Of a stretch of DNA of 64,000 bases, positions 16,959 to 25,817 are shown one piece after another. How positions within the stretch are numbered: the first letter of the stretch is position 1; every line of letters starts with the position of its first letter. The translations under genes were made by a program, and so were the position numbers. Below the pieces are notes generated by a model that was not told where the DNA came from, did not search any database, and saw only the letters and a list, made by a program, of their open reading frames with translations. Origin of the DNA: Maribacter vaceletii (GTDB lineage Bacteria > Bacteroidota > Bacteroidia > Flavobacteriales > Flavobacteriaceae); the NCBI RefSeq assembly GCF_003634105.1, contig NZ_RBIQ01000007.1, positions 930,001-994,000 of the forward strand, given 5' to 3'.

Positions 16959-18974
16959 ATGTCTGTATTAGATTCTAAAGTACCTAAAGGACCACTTAAA
17001 AATAAGTGGACTGATTATAAAAACCATATCGATTTAGTTAACCCTGCAAACAAACGTAACATAGATGTTATTGTTGTTGGTACAGGTTTAGCTGGTGGTT
17101 CTGCTTGTGCTACATTAGCAGAATTAGGATATAACGTAAAAGCATTTGCTTACCAAGATTCTCCAAGAAGAGCACACTCTATTGCTGCACAAGGTGGTAT
17201 TAACGCTGCCAAAAACTATCAAGGAGATGGAGATTCTACCTATAGATTATTTTATGATACTGTAAAGGGCGGTGATTACCGTTCTAGAGAAGCAAACGTA
17301 TACCGTTTAGCAGAAGTATCTGCCAATATTATTGATCAATGTGTTGCACAGGGGGTTCCTTTTGCACGTGATTATGGTGGATTATTAGATAACCGTTCTT
17401 TTGGAGGTGTATTAGTTTCTAGAACATTCTATGCTAAAGGACAAACAGGGCAGCAATTATTATTAGGAGCATATTCTGCAATGAACAGACAAATTGCTCG
17501 TGGTAAGATTGAAATGCACAACCGTCATGAAATGCTTGATGTTGTTAAAGTTGATGGGAAAGCACGTGGAATTATTGCACGTAACCTTATTACTGGAGAA
17601 ATAGAACGCCACTCTGCTCATGCAGTTGTTATTGCCTCTGGTGGTTATGGTAATGTATATTTTTTATCTACCAATGCAATGGGGTCTAATGCAACTGCTG
17701 CTTGGAAAATACACCAAAAAGGAGCGTTCTTTGCAAACCCTTGTTATACACAAATACACCCTACTTGTATTCCTCGTTCAGGAGACTATCAATCTAAACT
17801 AACATTGATGTCTGAGTCTTTACGTAACGATGGTCGTATTTGGGTTCCAAAAAATATGGAAGATGTTTTAGCAATTCGTGAAGGCAAGAAAAAGCCAACC
17901 GATTTGTCTGAAGATGAAAGAGATTATTACTTAGAGCGTAGATACCCTGCATTTGGTAACTTAGTACCTCGTGATGTTGCCTCTAGAGCAGCAAAAGAAC
18001 GTTGTGATGCTGGTTACGGTGTAAATGCAACTGGGGAAGCTGTGTATTTAGATTTTAAATCTGCTATAGAGCGTTATGGTAAAGAACAAGCTAAAATACA
18101 TGGTATAACAAACGCATCTGCTCAAAAAATATATGATTTAGGTAGAGACATCGTAGAAGCAAAATACGGTAACCTTTTTCAAATGTATGAGAAAATTGTA
18201 GATGAAAATCCATACAAAACACCAATGATGATCTATCCTGCAACCCACTATACAATGGGTGGTGTATGGGTAGATTACAACTTAATGACTACCGTAGAAG
18301 GTTTATATTGTATTGGAGAGGCAAACTTCTCTGACCACGGTGCTAACAGACTAGGGGCATCTGCACTTATGCAAGGTTTAGCCGACGGTTATTTTGTTTT
18401 ACCATATACCATAGGCAGTTATTTATCTAATGATATTAGAACTGGAAAAATACCAACAGACACTGCAGAATTTGATGAAGCGGAAAAAGCTGTAAAAGAC
18501 AAAATAGATTTCTTTATTAATAACAAAGGAAAGAACTCTGTAGATTATTACCATAAAAAATTAGGGGTAATCATGTGGGAAAAATGTGGAATGTCACGTA
18601 ATGCAGAAGGATTAAAAGAAGCTATGACAGAAATTAAAGCATTACGCGAAGATTTTTGGAAAGACGTAAAAGTACCAGGAGATGCTAACGAAATGAATCC
18701 TGAGTTAGAAAAAGCAGGTAGAGTAGCCGATTTCCTAGAACTTGGAGAATTGTTTGCTAAAGATGCTTTAGTAAGAGAAGAATCTTGTGGTGGTCACTTT
18801 AGAGAAGAATCTGTAGAATTAGATGGCGAACAAAAAGGAGAAGCAAAACGTAATGATAAAGATTTTGCATTTGTTTCTGCCTGGGAATATAAAGGAGAAC
18901 CTGCAGATGCAGTACTACATAAAGAAGAGTTAGAATTTAACGATATTGAACTTAAACAACGTTCATACAAATAA
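16959..18974 (+). CDS. sdhA: Succinate dehydrogenase/fumarate reductase flavoprotein subunit
   Basis: A 671-residue FAD-containing catalytic subunit. The FAD-binding [22 protein letters not shown] lies near residues 36-57, and [21 protein letters not shown] holds the flavinylated His and active-site region. [11 protein letters not shown] and [20 protein letters not shown] are further family blocks. It oxidises succinate to fumarate in the TCA cycle on the cytoplasmic face. The length is typical of the menaquinone-linked type (longer than E. coli SdhA). Confidence 0.97.
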   Translation: MSVLDSKVPKGPLKNKWTDYKNHIDLVNPANKRNIDVIVVGTGLAGGSACATLAELGYNVKAFAYQDSPRRAHSIAAQGGINAAKNYQGDGDSTYRLFYDTVKGGDYRSREANVYRLAEVSANIIDQCVAQGVPFARDYGGLLDNRSFGGVLVSRTFYAKGQTGQQLLLGAYSAMNRQIARGKIEMHNRHEMLDVVKVDGKARGIIARNLITGEIERHSAHAVVIASGGYGNVYFLSTNAMGSNATAAWKIHQKGAFFANPCYTQIHPTCIPRSGDYQSKLTLMSESLRNDGRIWVPKNMEDVLAIREGKKKPTDLSEDERDYYLERRYPAFGNLVPRDVASRAAKERCDAGYGVNATGEAVYLDFKSAIERYGKEQAKIHGITNASAQKIYDLGRDIVEAKYGNLFQMYEKIVDENPYKTPMMIYPATHYTMGGVWVDYNLMTTVEGLYCIGEANFSDHGANRLGASALMQGLADGYFVLPYTIGSYLSNDIRTGKIPTDTAEFDEAEKAVKDKIDFFINNKGKNSVDYYHKKLGVIMWEKCGMSRNAEGLKEAMTEIKALREDFWKDVKVPGDANEMNPELEKAGRVADFLELGELFAKDALVREESCGGHFREESVELDGEQKGEAKRNDKDFAFVSAWEYKGEPADAVLHKEELEFNDIELKQRSYK

Positions 18975-18983
18975 GAAAAGACT

Positions 18984-19730
18984 ATGAATTTAACGCTTAA
19001 AATTTGGAGACAAAAAGACTCGAAAACTAAGGGTCAAATGGTAGACTACAAGGTTACCGATATCTCAGAACATATGTCTTTCTTAGAAATGATGGATGTT
19101 CTTAACGAACAACTAGTAAATTCTGGAGAAGAGCCAGTAGCTTTTGATCATGATTGTAGAGAAGGTATTTGTGGTATGTGCTCTATGTATATTAACGGTG
19201 AAGCTCACGGGCCAGATAGAGGGGTAACTACATGCCAATTACACATGCGTATGTTTAAAGATGGTGATACTATTACAATAGAACCATTTAGAGCAAAAGC
19301 ATTTCCTGTTCTTAAAGATTTAGTTGTAGATCGCAGTTCTTTTGATCGTATACAACATGCTGGTGGTTACATATCTGTAAATACCTCTGGTAACACACAA
19401 GATGCTAATGCAACACCTATATCTAAACATGACGCAGATGAAGCTATGGATGCTGCAACATGTATTGGTTGTGGCGCATGTGTAGCAACTTGTAAAAACT
19501 CTTCTGCAATGCTATTTGTTGGTGCAAAAGTGTCTCAGTATGCATTATTACCACAAGGACAAGTAGAAGCTACAGATCGTGTTAAAAACATGGTTGCACA
19601 AATGGATTTAGAAGGTTTTGGTAACTGTAGTAATACAGGTGCTTGTGAAATAGAATGTCCTAAAGGAATATCTCTAGAAAACATTGCTAGAATGAATAGA
19701 GAATTATTAAAAGCTACATTTAAAAGCTAA
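18984..19730 (+). CDS. sdhB: Succinate dehydrogenase/fumarate reductase iron-sulfur subunit
   Basis: A 248-residue subunit with a plant-type ferredoxin domain ([15 protein letters not shown], then TCQLHM) and a bacterial ferredoxin domain ([15 protein letters not shown], then [15 protein letters not shown]). These hold the 2Fe-2S, 4Fe-4S and 3Fe-4S clusters that carry electrons from SdhA to SdhC. It ends the sdhCAB operon, with a strong terminator 21 nt after the stop. Confidence 0.97.
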   Translation: MNLTLKIWRQKDSKTKGQMVDYKVTDISEHMSFLEMMDVLNEQLVNSGEEPVAFDHDCREGICGMCSMYINGEAHGPDRGVTTCQLHMRMFKDGDTITIEPFRAKAFPVLKDLVVDRSSFDRIQHAGGYISVNTSGNTQDANATPISKHDADEAMDAATCIGCGACVATCKNSSAMLFVGAKVSQYALLPQGQVEATDRVKNMVAQMDLEGFGNCSNTGACEIECPKGISLENIARMNRELLKATFKS

Positions 19731-19751
19731 ACAATAAATAACTTACCTATA

Positions 19752-19785
19752 AAAAACCTTAAGCTTAATTGCTTAAGGTTTTTTT
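19752..19785. terminator. Terminator after sdhB
   Basis: Stem AAAAACCTTAAGC (19752-19764) with GCTTAAGGTTTTT (19771-19783), 6-nt loop, followed by more T. A strong Rho-independent terminator closing the sdh operon. Confidence 0.9.
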
Positions 19786-19812
19786 GTTTTTAATTAAGTG
19801 CAATTTTTTTAT

Positions 19813-19820
19813 TAAGTTTG
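19813..19820 (+). promoter_or_regulatory. Putative -7 element of the MerR/B12 regulator gene
   Basis: TAAGTTTG fits TAnnTTTG, 22 nt before the TTG start codon. The sequence that overlaps and follows it, TTGTCTAAC (19818-19826), differs at one base from the half-site TTGTTTAAC in the crtI inverted repeat, which hints at autoregulation. No good -33 box is seen. Confidence 0.4.
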
Positions 19821-19842
19821 TCTAACTAAAATTCATTTTTAA

Positions 19843-20730
19843 TTGAACAATATAAAAACAAGATTTAGTATTAAAGACCTAGAAAATATTTCTGGTATAA
19901 AAGCACATACGATACGTATTTGGGAAAAAAGATACAATCTATTTAGTCCAGAAAGAACCTCTGGTAATTCTAGATTTTATGATCAAGATAGCCTACAAAA
20001 GCTATTAAATGTAGTTTTATTAAATAATAACAACTATAAAATATCTAAAATAGCTGCTATGTCTGATAACGAAATAATTCTTAACACAAGAGAATTAGCT
20101 CTAAAGACAGATATTAAAGATGATGCTATAAACTCATTAAAGATAGCAATGTATAATTTTGATCAAAATCTTTTTAATCAAGTGTATGCTAAACTTTTGG
20201 TTCAAAAATCTTTTCCAGAAATATTTAAAGAAACCTTTATTCCCCTTTTAAACTTTATAGGCCTTTTATGGCAAACTAAGACTTTAACTCCTGCTCATGA
20301 ACATTTTATATCTAACTTAATATCTCAAAAAATACAGATTAATACAGAACGTATTCCATTTAAACAAAATAATAACACAAAAGTATATGTGCTTTATCTT
20401 CCTGAAAATGAAATACATGAGCTTGGTTTGCTATACTTAAATTATGAACTAACTTTAAGAGGTAATAAAACAATATATCTTGGACAAAGTGTACCAATTG
20501 ATAACCTTATAGATGTACAAAACGTATTTAATGATATATGTTTTATTTCTTATTTTACCGTTGAGCCTCAAGAAAACAAACTAGTACCATATTTTAAAGA
20601 AATTAATACGATAATTAAAAATACTAATAGCACATTTTGGGCAGTAGGACAAAGAACTCAAAACTTAGAAATTACAAATAATAACATTAAAACATTTACC
20701 TCCACACTTAGTCTTTTAGAGAGTTTATAA
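19843..20730 (+). CDS. CarH/LitR-like MerR regulator with B12-binding light-sensor domain
   Basis: A 295-residue regulator with a TTG start codon. Residues 8-75 are a MerR-type winged helix (FSIKDLENISGIKAHTIRIWEKRY). Residues about 95-170 match the four-helix cap of CarH, with W143, nine residues, then E153-H154, the W-x9-EH motif that packs over the upper face of adenosylcobalamin. Residues about 178-295 are a Rossmann-like cobalamin domain with E190-x-H192-x-x-G195, where His192 would be the lower axial ligand. In the CarH family, cobalamin-bound tetramers repress carotenoid genes in the dark and light breaks them. The position directly before crtI supports that role here; light response is inference. 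Confidence 0.82.
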   Translation: MNNIKTRFSIKDLENISGIKAHTIRIWEKRYNLFSPERTSGNSRFYDQDSLQKLLNVVLLNNNNYKISKIAAMSDNEIILNTRELALKTDIKDDAINSLKIAMYNFDQNLFNQVYAKLLVQKSFPEIFKETFIPLLNFIGLLWQTKTLTPAHEHFISNLISQKIQINTERIPFKQNNNTKVYVLYLPENEIHELGLLYLNYELTLRGNKTIYLGQSVPIDNLIDVQNVFNDICFISYFTVEPQENKLVPYFKEINTIIKNTNSTFWAVGQRTQNLEITNNNIKTFTSTLSLLESL

Positions 20731-20737
20731 AAAAATA

Positions 20738-20785
20738 TTTTCATATTGTTTAACTTTTTAATAGATTTGTTAAACAATATGAAAA
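20738..20785 (+). promoter_or_regulatory. 17-bp perfect inverted repeat spanning the crtI promoter and start codon (candidate operator)
   Basis: Left arm TTTTCATATTGTTTAAC (20738-20754) and right arm GTTAAACAATATGAAAA (20769-20785) are exact reverse complements separated by 14 nt. The -7 promoter element TAGATTTG (20762-20769) lies in the spacer and touches the right arm, and the crtI ATG (20779-20781) is inside that arm. A protein bound here would cover the promoter. The adjacent MerR/B12 regulator is the obvious candidate. Confidence 0.65.
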
Positions 20786-22242
20786 AAACAATACATATAA
20801 TTGGTTCAGGTTTTTCTTCTTTATCTGCTTCTTGCTACTTAGCTCAGGCAGGTTATAGGGTAATTGTACTGGAAAAAAACAGTACTATTGGAGGTCGTGC
20901 AAGACAATTAAAAAAAGAAGGTTTTACGTTTGATATTGGTCCTACATGGTATTGGATGCCTGATGTTTTTGAAAAATTCTTTTCAGATTTTAAAAAAAAC
21001 CCTTCAGAGTATTACCATCTTAATAAATTAGATCCTGCATATCAAGTATATTTTGCAAAAGAAGATTCAAAAATAGTTTCTGGTAATTTAGAAGAAATAC
21101 ATTCTATGTTTGAAGCGGAAGAAAAAGGTAGTTCTAAGCACCTAAGAGAATTCTTAACCTCTGCAAGAAACAATTATAATACAGCTATAAAAGATTTAGT
21201 TTATAAGCCCGGAGAATCTATCACAGAACTTATTACGCCAGTAACAATAAAAAGAGCAAATCAGTTTTTTTCCACTATTAGAAAAACAATTCGGAAAAAT
21301 ATTAAAAATGAAAAACTAATAAAAATATTAGAATTCCCAGTTTTGTTTCTTGGAGCAAAGCCTAGTAATACTCCTACCTTTTATAATTTCATGAATTATG
21401 CAGATTTTGGACTTGGAACCTGGCATCCAGATGGAGGAATGTATACTGTTGTTAATGGTATGGTAACCTTAGCCAAATCTCTAGGTGTAGAATTTATTAC
21501 CGAAGCTAATGTTGAGCAGATAAAAGTAAGAGCTAACAACAAAGTAGAGGGGCTTATTGTAAACGGAGAGTTTAAAAAATCTGACATAATACTAAGTGGC
21601 GCAGATTATCATCACACAGAAACTTTATTACCCGAAAAAAACAGACAGTATTCAGAAAAATATTGGTCCAACAAAACTTTTGCTCCTTCTGCCCTATTGT
21701 TTTACGTTGGCCTAAGTAAACCTGTAAAAAATGTATCGCACCATACATTATTTTTTGATTGTGATTTTGAAGTACATGCCGAATCTATTTACGATATTCC
21801 AAAATGGCCAGAAAATCCTTTATTCTATGTTAGTTTTCCTAGTAAAACAGATGTTTCTGTAGCTCCAGAAGGAAAAGAAGCTGCAACTTTTTTAATTCCG
21901 CTTGCTCCAGGTATAAAAGACACTAATGAAATTAGAGAAACATATTTTAAAAAAATAATAGAAAGATTAGAAAAAGTAACCAATCAAACTATTAAAGAAA
22001 ATATAATATTTAAAGAGTCCTTTTGTGTAAATGATTTTAAAGAGGAATACAACTCTTATCAAGGAAATGCATACGGACTTGCAAATACTCTTATGCAAAC
22101 TGCATTCTTAAGACCAAAAATTAAAAGTAAAAAAGTAAAGAATTTATTCTTTACAGGCCAGCTTACAGTTCCAGGACCTGGTGTACCGCCTGCATTAATA
22201 TCAGGAAAAATAGCTGCAGATTTAATATTAAAAAACAACTAA
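20779..22242 (+). CDS. crtI: Phytoene desaturase
   Basis: A 487-residue FAD-dependent desaturase that converts phytoene to lycopene at the membrane. The N-terminal dinucleotide fold IHIIGSGFSSLSASCYL and the following VLEKNSTIGGRARQ and FDIGPTWYWMPDVF are family hallmarks, as is the C-terminal FFTGQLTVPGPGVPPALISG. The ATG at 20779 is preferred to the TTG at 20746, because the extra 11 residues are non-conserved and the promoter -7 box lies downstream of that TTG. First gene of crtI-crtB-crtZ-crtY, 2 nt before crtB. Confidence 0.95.
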   Translation: MKKTIHIIGSGFSSLSASCYLAQAGYRVIVLEKNSTIGGRARQLKKEGFTFDIGPTWYWMPDVFEKFFSDFKKNPSEYYHLNKLDPAYQVYFAKEDSKIVSGNLEEIHSMFEAEEKGSSKHLREFLTSARNNYNTAIKDLVYKPGESITELITPVTIKRANQFFSTIRKTIRKNIKNEKLIKILEFPVLFLGAKPSNTPTFYNFMNYADFGLGTWHPDGGMYTVVNGMVTLAKSLGVEFITEANVEQIKVRANNKVEGLIVNGEFKKSDIILSGADYHHTETLLPEKNRQYSEKYWSNKTFAPSALLFYVGLSKPVKNVSHHTLFFDCDFEVHAESIYDIPKWPENPLFYVSFPSKTDVSVAPEGKEAATFLIPLAPGIKDTNEIRETYFKKIIERLEKVTNQTIKENIIFKESFCVNDFKEEYNSYQGNAYGLANTLMQTAFLRPKIKSKKVKNLFFTGQLTVPGPGVPPALISGKIAADLILKNN

Positions 22243-22244
22243 TT

Positions 22245-23084
22245 ATGAAACAATTATTTACAGAGCTTTCTTTTTCTTGTAGCAAATTAGTTACTAAAAA
22301 ATACAGCACTTCATTTTCTTCGGCTGTTAGAATGTTATCTCCTAAAATTAGAAATGCTATATATAGTGTCTATGGTTTTGTTCGTTTTGCAGATGAAATT
22401 GTAGATAGTTTTCATGAACACAATCAACATAATTTACTTAAAGACTTTGAAGACAACTATTATGAAGCACATAAAAACGATATAAGTTTAAATCCTATTT
22501 TACATTCTTTCCAAAGAACTGTAAAAAAATACAATATAGAAGATAGTTTAATACAAGCATTTTTAAAGAGTATGCGTGCAGATTTGCATAAAACAATCTA
22601 TGATAACAAAAAAGATTATGAAGAGTACATATATGGCTCTGCCGATGTAGTAGGTCTTATGTGCTTAAAAATTTTTACCAATGGAGATACAGATAAGTAC
22701 GATGCTTTAAAAGCGCCTGCTATGCGTTTAGGTTCTGCTTTTCAAAAGGTAAATTTTCTAAGAGATATTAAAGAAGATTATGAAGTACTTAACCGATCCT
22801 ATTTTCCAAATGTTAATCTAAAACAATTAAGTCCAGAAGATAAATTAAACATTATAGAGGAAATAAAAGAAGATTTTAAAGAAGCCTATAAAGGAATTGT
22901 AAAATTACCTTTAGAATCTAGGTTTGGGGTATATACTGCTTACAAATATTACTTAAAACTTTTAAGAAAGTTAGAAAGTACACCTTCTAGCCAAATTATG
23001 GATACTAGAATACGCGTATCCGATTTAATGAAATTTAATTTACTAGCTAAATCCTTTATTAGATATAAACTTAATATCTTGTAA
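22245..23084 (+). CDS. crtB: Phytoene synthase
   Basis: A 279-residue squalene/phytoene-synthase family enzyme joining two geranylgeranyl diphosphates into phytoene. The two aspartate-rich motifs are FADEIVDSF (first DxxxD) and FLRDIKEDYE (second). The early SKLVTKKYSTSFSSAVRML is also typical. It is slightly shorter than many CrtB but complete. Tightly packed between crtI (2 nt) and crtZ (1 nt). Confidence 0.95.
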   Translation: MKQLFTELSFSCSKLVTKKYSTSFSSAVRMLSPKIRNAIYSVYGFVRFADEIVDSFHEHNQHNLLKDFEDNYYEAHKNDISLNPILHSFQRTVKKYNIEDSLIQAFLKSMRADLHKTIYDNKKDYEEYIYGSADVVGLMCLKIFTNGDTDKYDALKAPAMRLGSAFQKVNFLRDIKEDYEVLNRSYFPNVNLKQLSPEDKLNIIEEIKEDFKEAYKGIVKLPLESRFGVYTAYKYYLKLLRKLESTPSSQIMDTRIRVSDLMKFNLLAKSFIRYKLNIL

Positions 23085-23085
23085 T

Positions 23086-23544
23086 ATGCAACTATTACTA
23101 TATCCTGTAATTACTATCCTTACTTTTTTAAGTATGGAAGTTATAACTTGGTGTACTCACAAATATATAATGCATGGGTTTTTATGGTATTTACATGAAG
23201 ACCATCACCAACCAAAATACCAGGGTGTTTTTGAAAAAAACGATTGGTTCTTTGTAATATTTGCTATACCAAGTATATTATTGTTTTGGTATGGAGTTTT
23301 ACCAAATATTAATTATTTATTTTTTATAGGGTTTGGAATATTATGTTATGGATTAACTTATTTTTTAATTCATGATGTTCTAATACATCAAAGATTTAAG
23401 TGGTTTAAAAAAACCAAAAATAAATACTTAATTGGACTTAGAAAAGCACATAAAATTCATCATAAACATTTAAATAAAGAAGACGGAGAATGCTTTGGAA
23501 TGCTATACGTTCCTTATAAATATTTTAAAAACCAAATGGTATAA
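23086..23544 (+). CDS. crtZ: Beta-carotene hydroxylase
   Basis: A 152-residue membrane di-iron hydroxylase that adds 3-OH groups to beta-carotene, giving zeaxanthin. All histidine clusters of the family are visible: HKYIMH, HEDHH, HDVLIHQRF and HKIHHKH. Four hydrophobic segments place them on the cytoplasmic face. Its stop codon overlaps the crtY start by one base (TAATG), so translation is coupled. Confidence 0.95.
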   Translation: MQLLLYPVITILTFLSMEVITWCTHKYIMHGFLWYLHEDHHQPKYQGVFEKNDWFFVIFAIPSILLFWYGVLPNINYLFFIGFGILCYGLTYFLIHDVLIHQRFKWFKKTKNKYLIGLRKAHKIHHKHLNKEDGECFGMLYVPYKYFKNQMV

Positions 23545-24230
23545 TGTATTTATATTTAATACTAAATATTGTATCCATCTCCATTCCATTTGCCTATTCA
23601 TTTCATAAGAAAATGAATTTTATAAAGTATTGGAAAGCTATTTTTAGTTCTATCTTATTGGTAGGATTAGCATTTATTTTATGGGATGCTATTTTTACAT
23701 TAGATGGTGTATGGGGTTTTAACACTAAATATCATTTACCCTATAAACTACTAGGTCTTCCACTTGAAGAGTGGCTTTTTTTTATATGTATACCATATGC
23801 TTCGGTTTTTATACATTACGCTTTTGATTATTACTTTCCTACTATAAAACTATCAAAAAGAGTAACTCAAATAATAAGCGTTTTAATAATTATTATTTTA
23901 TCCATAACAATCTTAAATAATTTAGAAAAGGTATATACATCTGTTAACTTTAGTATTGCAGTTATACTATTAATAATTGGTTATTTAAGAATAAAAAAAC
24001 TTCAAAAATTCTACATTTCTTTTCTTATTATTTTAATCCCTTTTTTTATAGTAAATGGTATTTTAACTGGCTCCTTTATAGAAGAGCCCATTGTTTGGTA
24101 TAACAATAATGAAAATTTAGGAATTAGGCTTTTTACAATTCCTATTGAGGATACCGTATATGCATTTAATTTACTATTCATAAATGTTGTTTTAATAGAT
24201 GAATTTAAGTCTATATTAAAAAAAGAATAG
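23544..24230 (+). CDS. crtY: Lycopene beta-cyclase, fused CrtYcd type
   Basis: A 228-residue protein of two similar halves with about seven membrane helices. The paired motifs PLEEWLFF (first half) and PIEDTVYAF (second half) are diagnostic of the small cyclase family whose halves are separate CrtYc and CrtYd proteins in actinobacteria and fused in flavobacteria and archaea. It cyclises lycopene to beta-carotene. It is unrelated to the large FAD-type CrtY, so the symbol marks function rather than homology. It closes the crt operon. Confidence 0.9.
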   Translation: MYLYLILNIVSISIPFAYSFHKKMNFIKYWKAIFSSILLVGLAFILWDAIFTLDGVWGFNTKYHLPYKLLGLPLEEWLFFICIPYASVFIHYAFDYYFPTIKLSKRVTQIISVLIIIILSITILNNLEKVYTSVNFSIAVILLIIGYLRIKKLQKFYISFLIILIPFFIVNGILTGSFIEEPIVWYNNNENLGIRLFTIPIEDTVYAFNLLFINVVLIDEFKSILKKE

Positions 24231-24260
24231 TTTTAAAGAGAGTTTCTAGTATCTTTAAAA

Positions 24261-25418
24261 ATGTCTTCAAAAAAACTTTCTATTACCTCTAAATTACCAA
24301 GTGTAAAAACAACAATTTTTACTTCTATTGGGCAATTAGCAAAAAAGTATAATGCTATAAACCTTTCTCAAGGATTTCCAAACTTTAATCCAGATTTTGT
24401 ACTATTAGATAAGGTTACTAAAGCAATGCAGAATGGATATAACCAATACGCTCCAATGGCTGGTGATATAAATTTAAGAGAGACTATTTCTCATAAAATA
24501 CAAACGCTATATAACCAAAATTATAATCCTGAAACAGAGATAACAATTACCGCAGGAGCAACCCAAGCAATTTTTACTGCTATTACAGCCTTTGTTTCCC
24601 TGGGAGACGAAGTAATTGTTATAAAGCCAGCGTATGATTCTTATGAACCTTCTATAATAGCCAATGGGGGAATCCCTGTGCATGTAAGTTTATCTGCTAA
24701 AACATATAAAATAGATTGGGATGTTTTTAAAAGTAAAATTACCAGCAAAACTAAAATGGTAATTATAAATACCCCGCATAACCCAACCGGAACTATACTA
24801 ACAAAAGAGGACATGCAATCCTTAGAAAAAATTCTCTTCAATACAAATATTATTGTGCTAAGTGATGAAGTCTATGAGCATATTATTTTTGATAATGAAA
24901 TTCACCAAAGTGTTGCAAGATTCAACAACTTAGCAAATCGTAGTATTATCTGTTCTTCTTTTGGTAAAACTTTTCATATTACAGGCTGGAAAATTGGATA
25001 TTGCGTAGGCCCAAAAGAGTTAATGAACGAATTTAGAAAAACACATCAATTTAATGTGTTCTCTACACATCACCCATCACAAATAGCCTTGACATCTTAT
25101 TTACAAAATGAGGAAACATACAATAGTCTGCCTACATTTTATCAAAAGAAAAGGGACTTTTTTGTAAAAGAACTTGAAGGCTCTAAATTTAAAATTCTGC
25201 CCTGTAAAGGCACTTATTTTCAACTTTTAGATTATTCTAACATTACACAAGAACAAGATGTTTCTTTTGCTGAACGACTTATTAAAGAACATAAAATAGC
25301 TAGTATTCCTATTTCTGTTTTTAACGAAAATAATAGAGATGATAAAGTGCTCCGTTTTTGTTTTGCTAAAACAGAAGACATTTTATTAAAAGCCTCTGAA
25401 ATATTAAATAAATTATAA
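24261..25418 (+). CDS. PLP-dependent aminotransferase class I/II, methionine/kynurenine aminotransferase-like
   Basis: A 385-residue fold-type I aminotransferase. The substrate entry motif NLSQGFPNF, the PLP-binding NTPHNPTGTIL and LSDEVYEHI, the Schiff-base lysine in SSFGKTFHITGWKIGY and the late RFCFAK arginine are all present. The overall pattern resembles the YbdL/MtnE-like methionine aminotransferases. It starts 30 nt after crtY and may be read with it, although a TATCTTTA box (24249-24256) could start it separately. The substrate is unproven. Confidence 0.85.
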   Translation: MSSKKLSITSKLPSVKTTIFTSIGQLAKKYNAINLSQGFPNFNPDFVLLDKVTKAMQNGYNQYAPMAGDINLRETISHKIQTLYNQNYNPETEITITAGATQAIFTAITAFVSLGDEVIVIKPAYDSYEPSIIANGGIPVHVSLSAKTYKIDWDVFKSKITSKTKMVIINTPHNPTGTILTKEDMQSLEKILFNTNIIVLSDEVYEHIIFDNEIHQSVARFNNLANRSIICSSFGKTFHITGWKIGYCVGPKELMNEFRKTHQFNVFSTHHPSQIALTSYLQNEETYNSLPTFYQKKRDFFVKELEGSKFKILPCKGTYFQLLDYSNITQEQDVSFAERLIKEHKIASIPISVFNENNRDDKVLRFCFAKTEDILLKASEILNKL

Positions 25419-25503
25419 TACTTCCTATTTCACAAAATTAGGAACATCGTCTACTTTAAATTCTGATAAATATAGTTATATCTAAAACTAAAATCTATTC
25501 CAT

Positions 25504-25541
25504 AAAAAAGCAGCAACCTTTAATAAGATTGCTGCTTTTTT
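25504..25541. terminator. Bidirectional terminator
   Basis: Stem AAAAAAGCAGCAA (25504-25516) with TTGCTGCTTTTTT (25529-25541), 12-nt loop. It can end the plus-strand aminotransferase transcript and also the minus-strand small ORF at 25558-25665. Confidence 0.85.
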
Positions 25542-25557
25542 AAGTTTCCTGTTGTTT

Positions 25558-25665
25558 CTACAACATGAATAGCTTTCGCATTAAATGTACAACACCACTA
25601 AAAAAATCATTTCTATAAACTTGAATTTCTTTTGGTGCTGACATGTTACTAATTTGGGCGTCCAT
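25558..25665 (-). CDS. Putative 35-residue small protein
   Basis: A short minus-strand ORF (ATG at 25665, TAG at 25558) starting MDAQISNMSAPKEIQVYRND and ending in a basic, hydrophobic tail (HLMRKLFML). It was not among the longer ORFs, but it has a promoter-like TACATTTG box about 40 nt upstream and a strong terminator 16 nt after its stop, so it forms a self-contained unit in an otherwise empty 399-nt gap. The amphipathic C-terminal half could associate with a membrane. No family is recognised, so coding status rests on context. Confidence 0.5.
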   Translation of the reverse strand: MDAQISNMSAPKEIQVYRNDFFSGVVHLMRKLFML

Positions 25666-25703
25666 TATATACTTTTTTAGATTTGGGTTGTTGCTGTTTT
25701 ATA

Positions 25704-25711
25704 CAAATGTA
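25704..25711 (-). promoter_or_regulatory. Putative -7 element of the 35-residue ORF
   Basis: TACATTTG on the minus strand matches TAnnTTTG; the predicted transcript would start about 30 nt before the ORF. No TTG at an ideal -33 position. The rest of the gap up to scoB (25712-25817) shows nothing else. Confidence 0.35.
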
Positions 25712-25817
25712 CTTCCTAACGTAAGTATTTAAGTAATTATTGTTGTGAAACACACTTTATTTGTTGTGAATAAAATGAAGTTCCAATTTATTAGATAAAC
25801 TACACACTTTTATAAGC

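Noticed and set aside
25419-25503. Further gene between the aminotransferase and the terminator
   Set aside because: Only short frames full of stops; looks like 3' untranslated sequence.
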